The notes beneath the pieces are model-generated. The model saw only the letters and a list, made by a program, of their open reading frames with translations. It was not told where the DNA came from and did not search any database. Positions 8,214 through 16,787 of a stretch of 64,000 nucleotides of DNA are shown here, in pieces (positions within the stretch are counted from its first letter, which is position 1; every line of letters begins with the position of its first letter). The translations under genes were made by a program, and so were the position numbers. The stretch is from NCBI GenBank assembly GCA_050949645.1, contig JBMNGC010000001.1:3181446-3245445 (forward strand). The letters run 5' to 3'. The DNA comes from RUG369 sp050949645 (lineage in GTDB: Bacteria; Planctomycetota; Planctomycetia; Pirellulales; Thermoguttaceae).

Positions 8214-9086
8214 TCAGTCGATTTGCTTCCATGACGGATGCGCCGGAAGATGCGAGTCGAAGTCGTCGAGGAGCGCCTGCTGATAATCGCCGGCGAACTC
8301 GTCGTTGAGGAATTTATCGATACCTTCCTCGTAGAATTTCTTCCAGGACTCTTCCTCATCGCCCGGGTTAATCGGGAAGAAGAGCGCGTCGTTGGCGACG
8401 GCGGCGCGGTAGTCTCCGGGCGCGTCGCCGATCATGAGCGCGTGGTTCTTCGGATAGAGTTTCGCATACTCGAGCGACTGCTTCTTGGTCCCGATTTCCT
8501 GACCGCAGATACCGCGTACGTACTGCTCCAGTCCCTGGTTCGCCCATTCTCTCTTGAGAGCGCCCTGCGGGGTCGCAGAAACGACGAGCGCGTCGGCATG
8601 CTCGTAAAGCTTCTGGAGACTTTCGCGGACGAGGGGGAAGGGCGGCACGCCGTCGCCGACGATTCGGTCGACCGTACGGTTCACGTCGAGCGACCATTCG
8701 AGCGTTTTCTTCATGACCGGATCGCCCGTCTCCTCTACGAATTTCTCCAACGCGACGTTCCCGAGCTTCGTCTCCTTATTCATCCAGTCGACGATCTCTT
8801 GAGGAATTTCGATTTTAACGCCTCGCGCGACGACTTCCGGTCGTTTCTGCAACAGTTCGAAGACCTCGATGAGCGCCGGAAAACGGTTAACGCCGCGAGA
8901 TTTTGAATATAGGTTGACAAACTCGGCCGTTTCGCGAGCGTATTTGCTCACGCCCTTGAGCCCCCAGTGGTGAATAATACATGGAATAAAGCATTCCTTA
9001 TGCTTGAGTTCCATCGTGTCGAACGCGCACCCGTCAGAGTCGATTCCGACGAGATAATTCTTGGACTTTTTAAAATCGATTTTCAT
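8214..9086 (-). CDS. HAD-superfamily hydrolase, probable phosphatase
   Basis: A 290-residue cytoplasmic HAD protein. Motif I is GIDSDGC with Asp16 (nucleophile) and Asp18. Motif II is VVSATPQG, motif III the Lys in GTKKQSLEYA, and motif IV MIGDAPGDYRAA with two acidic residues for Mg2+. Between motifs I and II lies a helical cap of about 150 residues that includes HHWGLKGVSKYARETAEFVNLYS, a C1-type cap position. The substrate is not evident and there is no functional neighbour. The ATG at 9086 has a strong GGAGGG ribosome site. Confidence 0.8.
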   Translation of the reverse strand: MKIDFKKSKNYLVGIDSDGCAFDTMELKHKECFIPCIIHHWGLKGVSKYARETAEFVNLYSKSRGVNRFPALIEVFELLQKRPEVVARGVKIEIPQEIVDWMNKETKLGNVALEKFVEETGDPVMKKTLEWSLDVNRTVDRIVGDGVPPFPLVRESLQKLYEHADALVVSATPQGALKREWANQGLEQYVRGICGQEIGTKKQSLEYAKLYPKNHALMIGDAPGDYRAAVANDALFFPINPGDEEESWKKFYEEGIDKFLNDEFAGDYQQALLDDFDSHLPAHPSWKQID

Positions 9087-9233
9087 TCTTTCCCTCCAGA
9101 GCCTTTGCCGTCGCCGACGGTCCGACGACAGCGAGCCGCGGCGTCGTTCGCCGACTAAAGCTCCTATGATGATAGCGTTTTTTACGCCGATATCAAGGGG
9201 TTGTCGCGAAGCGTCGGCGTCGCTACGGCGTCA

Positions 9234-9270
9234 AAAAAGGCGCACAGACGTTAAAGTCTGGCGCCTTTTT
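9234..9270. terminator. Bidirectional intrinsic terminator
   Basis: A-tract, then a stem 9239-9249 against 9256-9262 and beyond with a single A bulge (GGCGC-A-CAGAC pairing with GTCTG-GCGCC), then a T-tract to 9270. It separates the leftward exporter gene from the leftward HAD gene. Confidence 0.8.
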
Positions 9271-9346
9271 CATTAGCGTTGCGGTCGTCGCAGGAGGCGC
9301 TCGGCGCCTCGCGGTTGCAACGAGCCCTTACCGAGCGAAGAGACTG

Positions 9347-12300
9347 TTACTCAGCGACCGGCTCGGCGACTGATTCAGGTTCCTTCTTCTTGCTAAGCCC
9401 GAGTCGTAGATTGAGGAAGTATTTCCCGAACGTCTTGGTCGTCAAGAGCGCCGGCAGGAAGATGAGGTCTCCGATTAAGGCGGTTCCAAGAATCGCGAGC
9501 ATCATAATCCCGAATCGTTGGGTCGGAACGAAGGTGCTGAAGGAGAAGGAGAAGAGCCCCAGACCGGCGATGAGGGTTGATTCCGTCATTGCAGCGGCGC
9601 ATCGTCGGTACGCGTTGAGCGCCGCCTCCTTGGGCTCCATCTTTCTCGCTAATCCGTCGGAGAACCATGTCAAATAGTGCATCGTGTCGTCAACGGCGAC
9701 TCCGAGCGCGACCGACGCGGTCATCATGGTTCCTACGTCGACTTCAACCCCGAGCCACGACATGATTCCGAAGACGACGACGACCGGGAAGAGGTTCGGC
9801 GTCATCGCGGTCAAGCTTGCTCGGACGCTTCTCAACAGGAAGACGAAGACGATGAGAATGAGCACGAACGCCATGATAAGACTCGACGTGAGCCCTTTGA
9901 TGAGCTCGTGTTCCGTCTGGTAGACAAGGGGCACCATTCCGGTGTACTTCATCGAGATTCCCGCCGGATAGATCCAGTCCAAGTCGTGGAATTCGCCCAT
10001 CGAATGCTGGAGTTCATCCAGATCGGCGCCGCTTTCCTTGAGTACGAATTCGCGTAGGAGCGTTTTTTCGTCCTTCGGATTTTTGACTTTTTTGCCCTCA
10101 GGCGGCAGGTTGTCGGCGACATATTTTTGCGCCTCGGCCCATTTCGCTTCAAAATCGCCGCCATTGAGGGTCGTCGTGAGTCGCAGCGACTCTTCCGCGA
10201 TAATCGGTTCGGCGACGTCTCTGATGTCGTGAATGAACTTGGAATAGTCAATTTGCTTAAGAGCCCAGATCCGGACGCTGATCCGCCATAGCTCGATTCC
10301 CTTTTCATTCTGCCATCGAACAGCGGCTTTGCGCAGCAGCGCGTTCTCTTCAAGGGACAGGCGTCGGAAGGATTTACCGTCCCTTGTCGAGTCGAGGATC
10401 GCGTTGAGATCGCCCATATGCTGCTCGCGGAGGTATTCGTCGTTTTCGACGACCGTCTGGTACTGCTTTTCGTACTCGTCGGCTTCCTTCTCGAGCGCTT
10501 CGATCGCCTGGTACTGAGCGTAATGGGGCGCGGCGTTCTCGTCGAGGTCGTTCGCGTCCAGGTCGTGGAACGCTTCGTAGTTGAGCGCGTTTTCAGAAGC
10601 GTCGGCGAGCCCCTGTATGCTCTCTTCGAACTTCGCGAGCTCCGCGTTGAATTCCTCGCGCTTTCGTTCCGCGCCGTCTCGGAGATACTCCATGAACTCG
10701 TCAAACGTCGGGTTCCCCTCGATCGTGAGGTAGTCGCGCAGCGCGGCGCGGTTCTCGTCGATCGTCTTGCCGACGACAGTCGAGATCGTCCGATAAGCGG
10801 TGCTTCCTTTTGTCGTCATCTCCGTAACGTCCGGCGTAAAGAGCCCGACGGACATCGCGCCGCCGACGTTGTCGGAAAGTTCCGATTTAATCCTTCCCGA
10901 GATGCGATTGACGAGCTCAAGTCGCTCCGCAGTCCTGTACGTATTGTGATAAAGCTTATCGTTGTCGAAGCATACGACAAGTTCCATCGGGACGAGCGGA
11001 CCGAGATGGTCCTCGAGCCATGAATAGAAATGGATGATCTCCGCGTCTTCTGAAAAGAAGTCCATCATCTTCACGGAGGTTTTAATTTGCAGGAGATGGT
11101 ATCCGCAGAAGGCCATCAAGGATAGGGCGGCTGCGATGACCACCTTGTTGTGCCTAATGATGATTGCGCCGAACGCGCCCCAAAGGTTATGAAGCGCTTT
11201 TGCGCCAGTCTCAATTCCTTTCCCGCCATATTTCTCCGCGAATTTTGTCGAGGGATAGAAATAGAGGAGCGCCGGGAGGTAGAAGAAGAGCAGGAGCAGC
11301 GTGAAAAGGACGCCGACAGCCGAATAGAAGCCGAATTTCGTAATCGGTACCAGTCGTCCCAGGAAGAGCGATCCGAGGCCGATCGCAGTCGTGAGCTGCG
11401 CGAAGAAGCATGGCGTAAACGCGTGGCGGACCGCGCGTTCCGTCGCTCCCTCGAGCCCCTCTTCGCGAATCGCGTCGTGGTAGTAGTTGATGAGGTGAAT
11501 CGACCCTGACATTCCCAGCACATAGACGAGCGCCGGCATACTCAGCAGGATCGTATCGCATGTGCTGCCCGTGAGCGACACGAACGCGAGCGCGCATCCC
11601 GCGGCGAGCAATGCGATCCAGAAGACAAAGGCCGTGAGCCTGATGCTACGGAGACATACGAGCGCGACCGTGCCGCCGATGAGCGCGCAGAGGACCGCGA
11701 GTCTCGACAGCGTGCGCTGTCCTTCGTCCGTTAGCGCGACGTTGTCGACCGGCGGACCGCCGAGAATGACCCCGTCCATACGAACATGGCGTCCATGCAC
11801 CATTTCGCCGAACGTGTCCTTCAAATTATTGACCATTCGCTTTGCGAGAGACCCCGTCTTGATCTTCATCGTGTTGGGGAGTCCGCATTCGGTCGAGATC
11901 TCGCGAATTTTATCGAGAATTGGCGCAAGTTTCGTGCTTTCAAAGTCTGAACGTAGCGTGACGATGAGCGCCGTGCTCGTACCGTCGGGCCCAATGAGGG
12001 TGCCCTTGAGCCTTTCGCGAATCTTTAGTTCCGTTTCGTCGGGCCCGTCGTCGCTCGCGTCCGTCGTTCTCGATGAACGCTCCGTTCTCGCGTCCGTCGT
12101 TCTCGATGAACGCTCCGTTCTCGCGTACGCTTGACGCAGAAGGCGTACGAGGCGCGGCCCCGTCATCACGGATTTGAAATAGTCGGTAGAGGCTTGCGCT
12201 CCGTCTGGCGACTCGGCGACTTCCGCCGCGGACGCGTCGAGTAGCGCCTGAGTCGACGCGTTCGGCGAGATCCCCGACGTTTCGCGAAGCTCCTCCTTGG

Positions 12301-12652
12301 ATTCCTCCGGCTCGCTTTCAAGCTTGAGTTCAGCCTTAAAGGTTTCCGTCGGAGCAGCGAGTGTGAAGTTGTCGATCGTCTGCTCCGGAACAAGCTTCTG
12401 CGCAAAGAGTTCAATGCGGTCGTCGTCGAGCGTGCAGCCGTCCCAGCTTATAACGACGAAGCCTTCAAATGGAAACTGCTGGAGATACCATTGATAGTCG
12501 CGCGTCTCTTGATGCTGCGGCGGCAGCCAGTCCGCGACGTCGTTCGAGTTGCTTTTGAACGTCTGGCGAGTGCCCATCCATACGAAGGAGAGCAAAAAGA
12601 CGACGACCACAAGGATCTTGAAAGCGTAGTCCTTAAAGAAATCGTTTCTCAT
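9347..12652 (-). CDS. RND superfamily (MMPL/SSD type) membrane exporter
   Basis: A 1,101-residue inner-membrane protein with the duplicated RND layout. It has one N-terminal membrane helix (ILVVVVFLLSFVWMG), a large exported loop, a five-helix bundle (about residues 310-490), a helix at about 505-525, a second very hydrophilic coiled loop rich in Glu/Ala, and a final five-helix bundle. The second bundle contains GVAVDDTMHYLTWF, the acidic proton-relay type motif of this family. It belongs to the HAE3/MMPL and hopanoid-exporter-like group, so lipids or other hydrophobic compounds are plausible substrates, but no specific one is supported. No membrane-fusion or outer-membrane partner is adjacent. 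The first loop carries an exact 11-residue duplication. Confidence 0.82.
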   Translation of the reverse strand: MRNDFFKDYAFKILVVVVFLLSFVWMGTRQTFKSNSNDVADWLPPQHQETRDYQWYLQQFPFEGFVVISWDGCTLDDDRIELFAQKLVPEQTIDNFTLAAPTETFKAELKLESEPEESKEELRETSGISPNASTQALLDASAAEVAESPDGAQASTDYFKSVMTGPRLVRLLRQAYARTERSSRTTDARTERSSRTTDASDDGPDETELKIRERLKGTLIGPDGTSTALIVTLRSDFESTKLAPILDKIREISTECGLPNTMKIKTGSLAKRMVNNLKDTFGEMVHGRHVRMDGVILGGPPVDNVALTDEGQRTLSRLAVLCALIGGTVALVCLRSIRLTAFVFWIALLAAGCALAFVSLTGSTCDTILLSMPALVYVLGMSGSIHLINYYHDAIREEGLEGATERAVRHAFTPCFFAQLTTAIGLGSLFLGRLVPITKFGFYSAVGVLFTLLLLFFYLPALLYFYPSTKFAEKYGGKGIETGAKALHNLWGAFGAIIIRHNKVVIAAALSLMAFCGYHLLQIKTSVKMMDFFSEDAEIIHFYSWLEDHLGPLVPMELVVCFDNDKLYHNTYRTAERLELVNRISGRIKSELSDNVGGAMSVGLFTPDVTEMTTKGSTAYRTISTVVGKTIDENRAALRDYLTIEGNPTFDEFMEYLRDGAERKREEFNAELAKFEESIQGLADASENALNYEAFHDLDANDLDENAAPHYAQYQAIEALEKEADEYEKQYQTVVENDEYLREQHMGDLNAILDSTRDGKSFRRLSLEENALLRKAAVRWQNEKGIELWRISVRIWALKQIDYSKFIHDIRDVAEPIIAEESLRLTTTLNGGDFEAKWAEAQKYVADNLPPEGKKVKNPKDEKTLLREFVLKESGADLDELQHSMGEFHDLDWIYPAGISMKYTGMVPLVYQTEHELIKGLTSSLIMAFVLILIVFVFLLRSVRASLTAMTPNLFPVVVVFGIMSWLGVEVDVGTMMTASVALGVAVDDTMHYLTWFSDGLARKMEPKEAALNAYRRCAAAMTESTLIAGLGLFSFSFSTFVPTQRFGIMMLAILGTALIGDLIFLPALLTTKTFGKYFLNLRLGLSKKKEPESVAEPVAE
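12054..12126. repeat. 33-bp exact tandem repeat inside the exporter gene
   Basis: Two identical 33-bp copies (12054-12086 and 12087-12119) followed by the first 7 bases of a third. On the coding strand each encodes an 11-residue unit rich in Arg, Thr and Ser. The frame is kept. Confidence 0.95.
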
Positions 12653-12783
12653 ACCGGGCCATATCCTGAGTTAAGCGGCTTGCGGTCAATGCAAAGGGTC
12701 GGTCGCAAGCATTGTGAGCGAGTTGTCGAGACGCTGATTTACCAGTCGTCGAGCGTCGCTAGACTCGTATTGCAGCGCGATGA

Positions 12784-13479
12784 TCACGCCGTCGGAGACC
12801 ATTCTTCTCCGACGAGATCGTCTCCGTATTCATCGTCGTTGTTTTCTATCGTCCCGTATTCCTCGTCCTCTTGAGTTTCTTCAACATATTCCTCGAGCGG
12901 TTCTTCATAGTATGCCGCTTGGGAGACTCCGGAAGAACTCGCGGCGGAACGGTATGTCGCGAGGCGAGGAGGGGGCGCGACGTTTCGAGCGTTGGGCGCG
13001 CTCTCCGGCTCGCGATCGGAGACGAAAGCAAAGTCGGGGAGCTCGGAGATTTCGCGCATGTCGAGGGTCGGGGTCTCCGAGCGTTGGGCGTCGTAATATC
13101 TTCTCAGATCAGCGTTTGTGGCGCGGAGCGCTTCGCCGCCGGGGAAGAAGTTATCGTCGGTTGGGGTTGAGGGGCGCTCGTAGGTCGGCGCCGTCCTATT
13201 TTGCGGACGAGTTCCGTTCGACCTTTGCGGAGCGCCGTAATCGGGTTCGGCGTCAAGCCTTGCGCGGAGTCGCGCGTTTTCCTCAAGCGCGTCCCGAAGC
13301 TCGAACTGAACGCGATAGATCTCGTCTTCGAGTTGACGCCGTTCGCTTATAAGGATTGATTCGTTGATCGCATACTGTCGACGCGTGGTGCAACCGGCGA
13401 GCGAAGTCGCGACGACGGCGATCGACGCGACGGCAAGAAGAATCCCGAACCTGCTTCTTCGCGTTAAAATTGAGTGCAT
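12784..13479 (-). CDS. Lipoprotein with coiled coil, function unknown
   Basis: A 231-residue protein starting MHSILTRRSRFG, with a hydrophobic stretch ending in the lipobox SLAGC, so the Cys should be acylated and anchored to a membrane. A short coiled coil follows (about residues 35-75: ESILISERRQLEDEIYRVQF and after). The rest is low complexity, with Pro/Asn-rich stretches and a very acidic tail. An upstream in-frame ATG would add 14 charged residues, but the ATG at 13479 gives a normal signal peptide and an AGGATG ribosome site. I do not recognise a named family. It precedes the exporter gene in the same direction, 130 bases upstream, so a role with it is possible but unproven. Confidence 0.7.
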   Translation of the reverse strand: MHSILTRRSRFGILLAVASIAVVATSLAGCTTRRQYAINESILISERRQLEDEIYRVQFELRDALEENARLRARLDAEPDYGAPQRSNGTRPQNRTAPTYERPSTPTDDNFFPGGEALRATNADLRRYYDAQRSETPTLDMREISELPDFAFVSDREPESAPNARNVAPPPRLATYRSAASSSGVSQAAYYEEPLEEYVEETQEDEEYGTIENNDDEYGDDLVGEEWSPTA

Positions 13480-14144
13480 AGAAACATCCTTTTTTTTAAG
13501 TTCACGTTCGCGCGTCTCCATACGCGCTGCGTCCGCCAGACCCCAACGACATTATTTCCGACCGACTTCCGGGCGATTCTAGCAAATAATCGAAAACACT
13601 CCAATACTGTTTTCCTGCTCGATTGACGATTTTTGTCATTTTTTATTGATTTTTTCGTGAAATATTAAGCATGGTTGATAGCGCGGTTTAGATAAAATAC
13701 GAGAGATAGGATGTTTAGAAATTTGTTCAAGCCCCTCGGTCGGCGTTGACGCGAGATTCCCAGCGCTCGGCGAATCTTTGGCGTGCCGGCGCCGCAAGTA
13801 TAGCCGATCTGCCGAGTCTGCGAAGGGGTTCGACTCGTTTCGCCGTCGATAAAAAAATCCTCGTAAGCTTTTGCGCTTACGAGGATCGATTTCTAAAGGA
13901 CCTGGTTCCGCACGCAAAGATTCACAGCGCCTGTTAAAGGGACGCCGCGTTCTTCGCAAGGGGAAAGGGGCCGTTCACTGGCGCCGAGCCCTCGCGACGA
14001 GAAAGACGCGTCTTGAGGGCTTCGTTTACGCTCGTTCCGGCGGTACAGCGAGTTTACGGTCGCCGTTCCGCGCGAGTTCGTGGGAGCGTGAACGCGTGCG
14101 AAACTTCGCGCTTTCCGCCGGCGACCGAGCGTTGAACGAGGAAA
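13480..14144. other. Intergenic region between two leftward genes
   Basis: No gene or RNA could be supported in this stretch of about 660 bases. It holds the terminator at 13857-13886, AT-rich DNA near 13,590-13,720 that probably contains the lipoprotein gene promoter, and GC-rich unassigned sequence at 13,930-14,140. Confidence 0.5.
13850..13886 (-). terminator. Intrinsic terminator for the leftward TIM-barrel gene
   Basis: A perfect 12-bp stem, ATCCTCGTAAGC at 13857-13868 with its complement at 13875-13886 and a 6-base loop. The seven A residues to its left give a U-tract on the minus strand. It is about 260 bases beyond the stop of the gene at 14145. Confidence 0.8.
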
Positions 14145-15161
14145 CTATTCTTTCGCGAACTGAGCGTCGAAGACGACGTCGACGTTCTTCGGGAACGCGA
14201 CTTTCTTGACGAATTCATAGGATTCCTTCGCGCCGAACCAGCGGTCCATGCGCTGGTCTTCCCATTCGACGGAGAGAGGACCTTCGTAGTTGATGTCGTT
14301 GAGCGCGCGAATGATCTCTTCGAAGTCGACGTCGCCGCGTCCGAGAGATCGGAATTCCCAACCGCGTCGATAATCGCCGAAGGGGAGGTGCGATCCGAGG
14401 ATTCCAGTTTCGCCGTCGATCTGGAGCGCGGCGTCCTTCATGTGGACGTGGAAGATGCGTTCCGGGAACTTACGAATGAACTTGACCGGGTCGACCATCT
14501 GCCAGATGAGGTGGGACGGGTCAAAGTTGAAGCCGAAGGCGGGGTGGAAATCGAGCGCTTTGAGCGCGAGTTCGGCGGAGTAGAGGTCAAATGCGATCTC
14601 GGTCGGGTGAACTTCGAGCGCGAATTTAACGCCTTCTTCAGCGAAGACGTCAAGAATCGGGGTCCATCGTTCCTTGAGGAGCTTGAAGCCGTCGTCGATC
14701 CAGTCCTGCGGGACGGGCGGGAAGCTGTAGAGATAGGGCCAGATGGAAGAGCCGGTGAAGCCAGTGACGATCGTCGCGCCGAATTTTTTAGCGGCTTTCG
14801 CGGTGAGCTTCATCTCTTCGGCGCAGTTCTGCCAGACCTTCTCTTTATCGATCGTGCCGTCGCCATTGTAGGCGCGGAGATATTCCGGAATAACGGTAAG
14901 GTTGCGTTCGTCGATCTGATCGAGGACGCCCTGGCCGACGCAGTGATTGGAAAGCGCCCAGCATTTGAGGTTGTACTTCTCAAGTTGCGCTTTTTTGGCT
15001 TCGCAGTAACCGCTTTCGTTGAGGCACTTGCGAACGTCGAAGTGGTCGGAGCCGCAAGCGAGTTCGAGCCCGTCGTATCCGATCTCTTGCATCTTGGGGA
15101 AAAGTTCGTCGGAAGCGACGTCGCCGAACTGACCGGTGATAATCGTAATTGGTCGTGTCAT
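14145..15161 (-). CDS. Sugar phosphate isomerase/epimerase family protein (TIM barrel)
   Basis: A 338-residue protein of the xylose-isomerase-like TIM barrel (AP endonuclease family 2) superfamily, common in planctomycetes. Visible metal and substrate blocks include GYDGLELACGSDHFD, KFALEVHPTEIAFD (Glu and His ligands), GFNFDPSHLIWQ, FHVHMKDA and a late SVEWEDQRMD glutamate. The start chosen is the ATG of MTRPITIITGQF at 15161; the upstream in-frame extension is Arg-rich and not family-like. Such enzymes interconvert sugars, inositols or their keto forms. The substrate is unknown and there are no sugar-pathway neighbours. Confidence 0.85.
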   Translation of the reverse strand: MTRPITIITGQFGDVASDELFPKMQEIGYDGLELACGSDHFDVRKCLNESGYCEAKKAQLEKYNLKCWALSNHCVGQGVLDQIDERNLTVIPEYLRAYNGDGTIDKEKVWQNCAEEMKLTAKAAKKFGATIVTGFTGSSIWPYLYSFPPVPQDWIDDGFKLLKERWTPILDVFAEEGVKFALEVHPTEIAFDLYSAELALKALDFHPAFGFNFDPSHLIWQMVDPVKFIRKFPERIFHVHMKDAALQIDGETGILGSHLPFGDYRRGWEFRSLGRGDVDFEEIIRALNDINYEGPLSVEWEDQRMDRWFGAKESYEFVKKVAFPKNVDVVFDAQFAKE

Positions 15162-15751
15162 TTGCAACCTGTCTCCTGTTATGGTGTAAATTTGACGCAG
15201 ACGCGCAAGACAATCGCGCCACGTGGCGACAACGTCTGTCGCAACGAATCGCCGCGCTTTGACGTCTGGGTTCGAGTCCGCATTTCTGCCTTGCGCGGAC
15301 ATAACGCGCAAGCGCGGCGGCGCAGTCTTCTACGTTGTATCAGATACGCTCTGGCTTTGCAAATATTTTCGCGAAAATTTCTCTTTTTTTTGTTTATTCT
15401 GAGAACAAGAGGTCGGACAAAGATTTTTGAAATATTTTAGAGAAACTAGGGAAAAAAGTTGAGTTAATAATGATTTTACCCTACAATGCTAGTTACTGGG
15501 ACGTTGTAGAGGGCGCTCTCCAATAGAGGACGCCCCTAAAGAGGTCGGCGACGCCAATCAGCGGGAATTGCTCTTGACGTTGAGGATTTTCATGAACCAA
15601 GATTGCTGGTAAACGCTCAATTACGAGCCGAACCTCAGATTGGACACAGGGAAGCCGACCGGAGTCCGTCTCGCTGAGACAGACCCAGCGAGACCAACGA
15701 CGCCCCCAACGTCGACGGTCTGGCAGTTTAGCGAAGACAGTAGGCATTTTT
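15162..15751. other. Divergent intergenic region with a long FHA-gene leader
   Basis: No gene is supported. It holds promoters for the leftward TIM-barrel gene and, on the plus strand, a clear promoter at 15459-15487 followed by a leader of about 260 bases before the FHA gene, with at least one strong hairpin (15511-15535). Confidence 0.5.
15459..15487 (+). promoter_or_regulatory. Sigma70-type promoter for the FHA gene
   Basis: TTGAGT at 15459-15464, a 17-base spacer, and TACAAT at 15482-15487. The -10 overlaps an inverted repeat (CTACAA at 15481-15486 with TTGTAG at 15504-15509), which could be an operator. Confidence 0.55.
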
Positions 15752-16528
15752 ATGAAAGTAGCACTCAAGGTTCTTGGCGGCGCGCGTGCTGGTATGGTGA
15801 TCCCGATCACGATTCCTCAGTTTATGATAGGTCGTGCGGAGGATTGTCACCTGAAACCGCGAAGCGAGCTCATCAGCCGTTATCACTGCGCGTTGCTCGT
15901 CGAATCGGCGTACGTCGCGGTGCGAGATCTCGGCAGTAAAAACGGCGTCTATGTCAACGGCGAGCGCATCGGCGTTGAGCAGGAGCTCAAGCAGGGCGAC
16001 CGTCTCGCGATCGGTCCCCTCGAATTTGAAATTCTTGTTCAGGCCGACGCGCCAGTTAAAACGGATCCCATCGCCGACCTTGTCGCGCGCGTCGTCGCCG
16101 CGGACTCTGTCCCTCCCGTTCAAGCCGCTCCGGCGACTCCTGCCGCGCCAGCGAGTCCCGCCGCCGCGTCGACGCCCGCCGCGCCGGCTACCCCCGCGGC
16201 TGAGACGCCCGCCGCCGCTGAGGCGACCCCTGTAGCAGAAGCGACTCCCGCCGCAGCGCAGGCGACTCCCGTCGCCGCGCCGACTGCTGGCGCGCAAGAC
16301 GGTCCCGTCTCCACCGACGGCAACGACCTCGCCGACTGGCTCCTGGGCGACGACGAAGACGTTTCTGAGGAAACGACGACGATCCAGGCCGCGCTTGACG
16401 ACCTTGATCTCCCCTATACTCCTCAGGAGCCGAAGGAAGAACCGCAGGAAGAGGATAAGCCCGAGGGGCCTAGCTCCAGCGACGCCGCCGCCGATATGCT
16501 CAGAAACTTCTTCAGGGGCGGACGATGA
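15752..16528 (+). CDS. FHA-domain protein with Pro/Ala-rich linker
   Basis: A 258-residue cytoplasmic protein. An N-terminal FHA domain (about residues 1-95) shows the phosphothreonine-binding blocks FMIGRAEDCHL, ISRYHCALL and DLGSKNGVYVNG, so it probably binds a phosphothreonine protein in Ser/Thr kinase signalling. A low-complexity Ala/Pro/Thr linker of about 70 residues follows (110-185), then an acidic C-terminal part with DLADWLLGDDED and a final helix (AADMLRNFFRGGR). There is no clear ribosome site before the ATG. FHA proteins with such linkers are frequent in Planctomycetota. The partner kinase is not in the window. Confidence 0.85.
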   Translation: MKVALKVLGGARAGMVIPITIPQFMIGRAEDCHLKPRSELISRYHCALLVESAYVAVRDLGSKNGVYVNGERIGVEQELKQGDRLAIGPLEFEILVQADAPVKTDPIADLVARVVAADSVPPVQAAPATPAAPASPAAASTPAAPATPAAETPAAAEATPVAEATPAAAQATPVAAPTAGAQDGPVSTDGNDLADWLLGDDEDVSEETTTIQAALDDLDLPYTPQEPKEEPQEEDKPEGPSSSDAAADMLRNFFRGGR

Positions 16529-16599
16529 TTCCAAACATCGCGTCGCTGCGCGCGCGATGAACGCGCAGCGACGTGAACTCTCTCTTTTCTTTTTTCTCT

Positions 16600-16630
16600 A
16601 ACGCGCGGCTTGAGGTCGCGCGTTTTTTTA
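16600..16630 (+). terminator. Intrinsic terminator after the FHA gene
   Basis: Stem AACGCGCG (16600-16607) with CGCGCGTT (16617-16624), a 9-base loop, then a run of T. Confidence 0.85.
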
Positions 16631-16787
16631 TCATTTGACCGAAACTTTTTCTTTCGGCGACCGTATACAGGTAAAGACGGTAAGTCGCGTTATGTCGTTT
16701 TTGACGCTCCGCGACGCTATGAAAAGCGCGTTTTCGCCTTTTTTTTGTTTTCTTTTGTGTATGAATGGGTAAAATGAAAGGAGCATA

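Noticed and set aside
13815..13840. GGGTTCGACTC, resembling a tRNA T-loop
   Set aside because: No matching T-stem, anticodon arm or acceptor stem around it.
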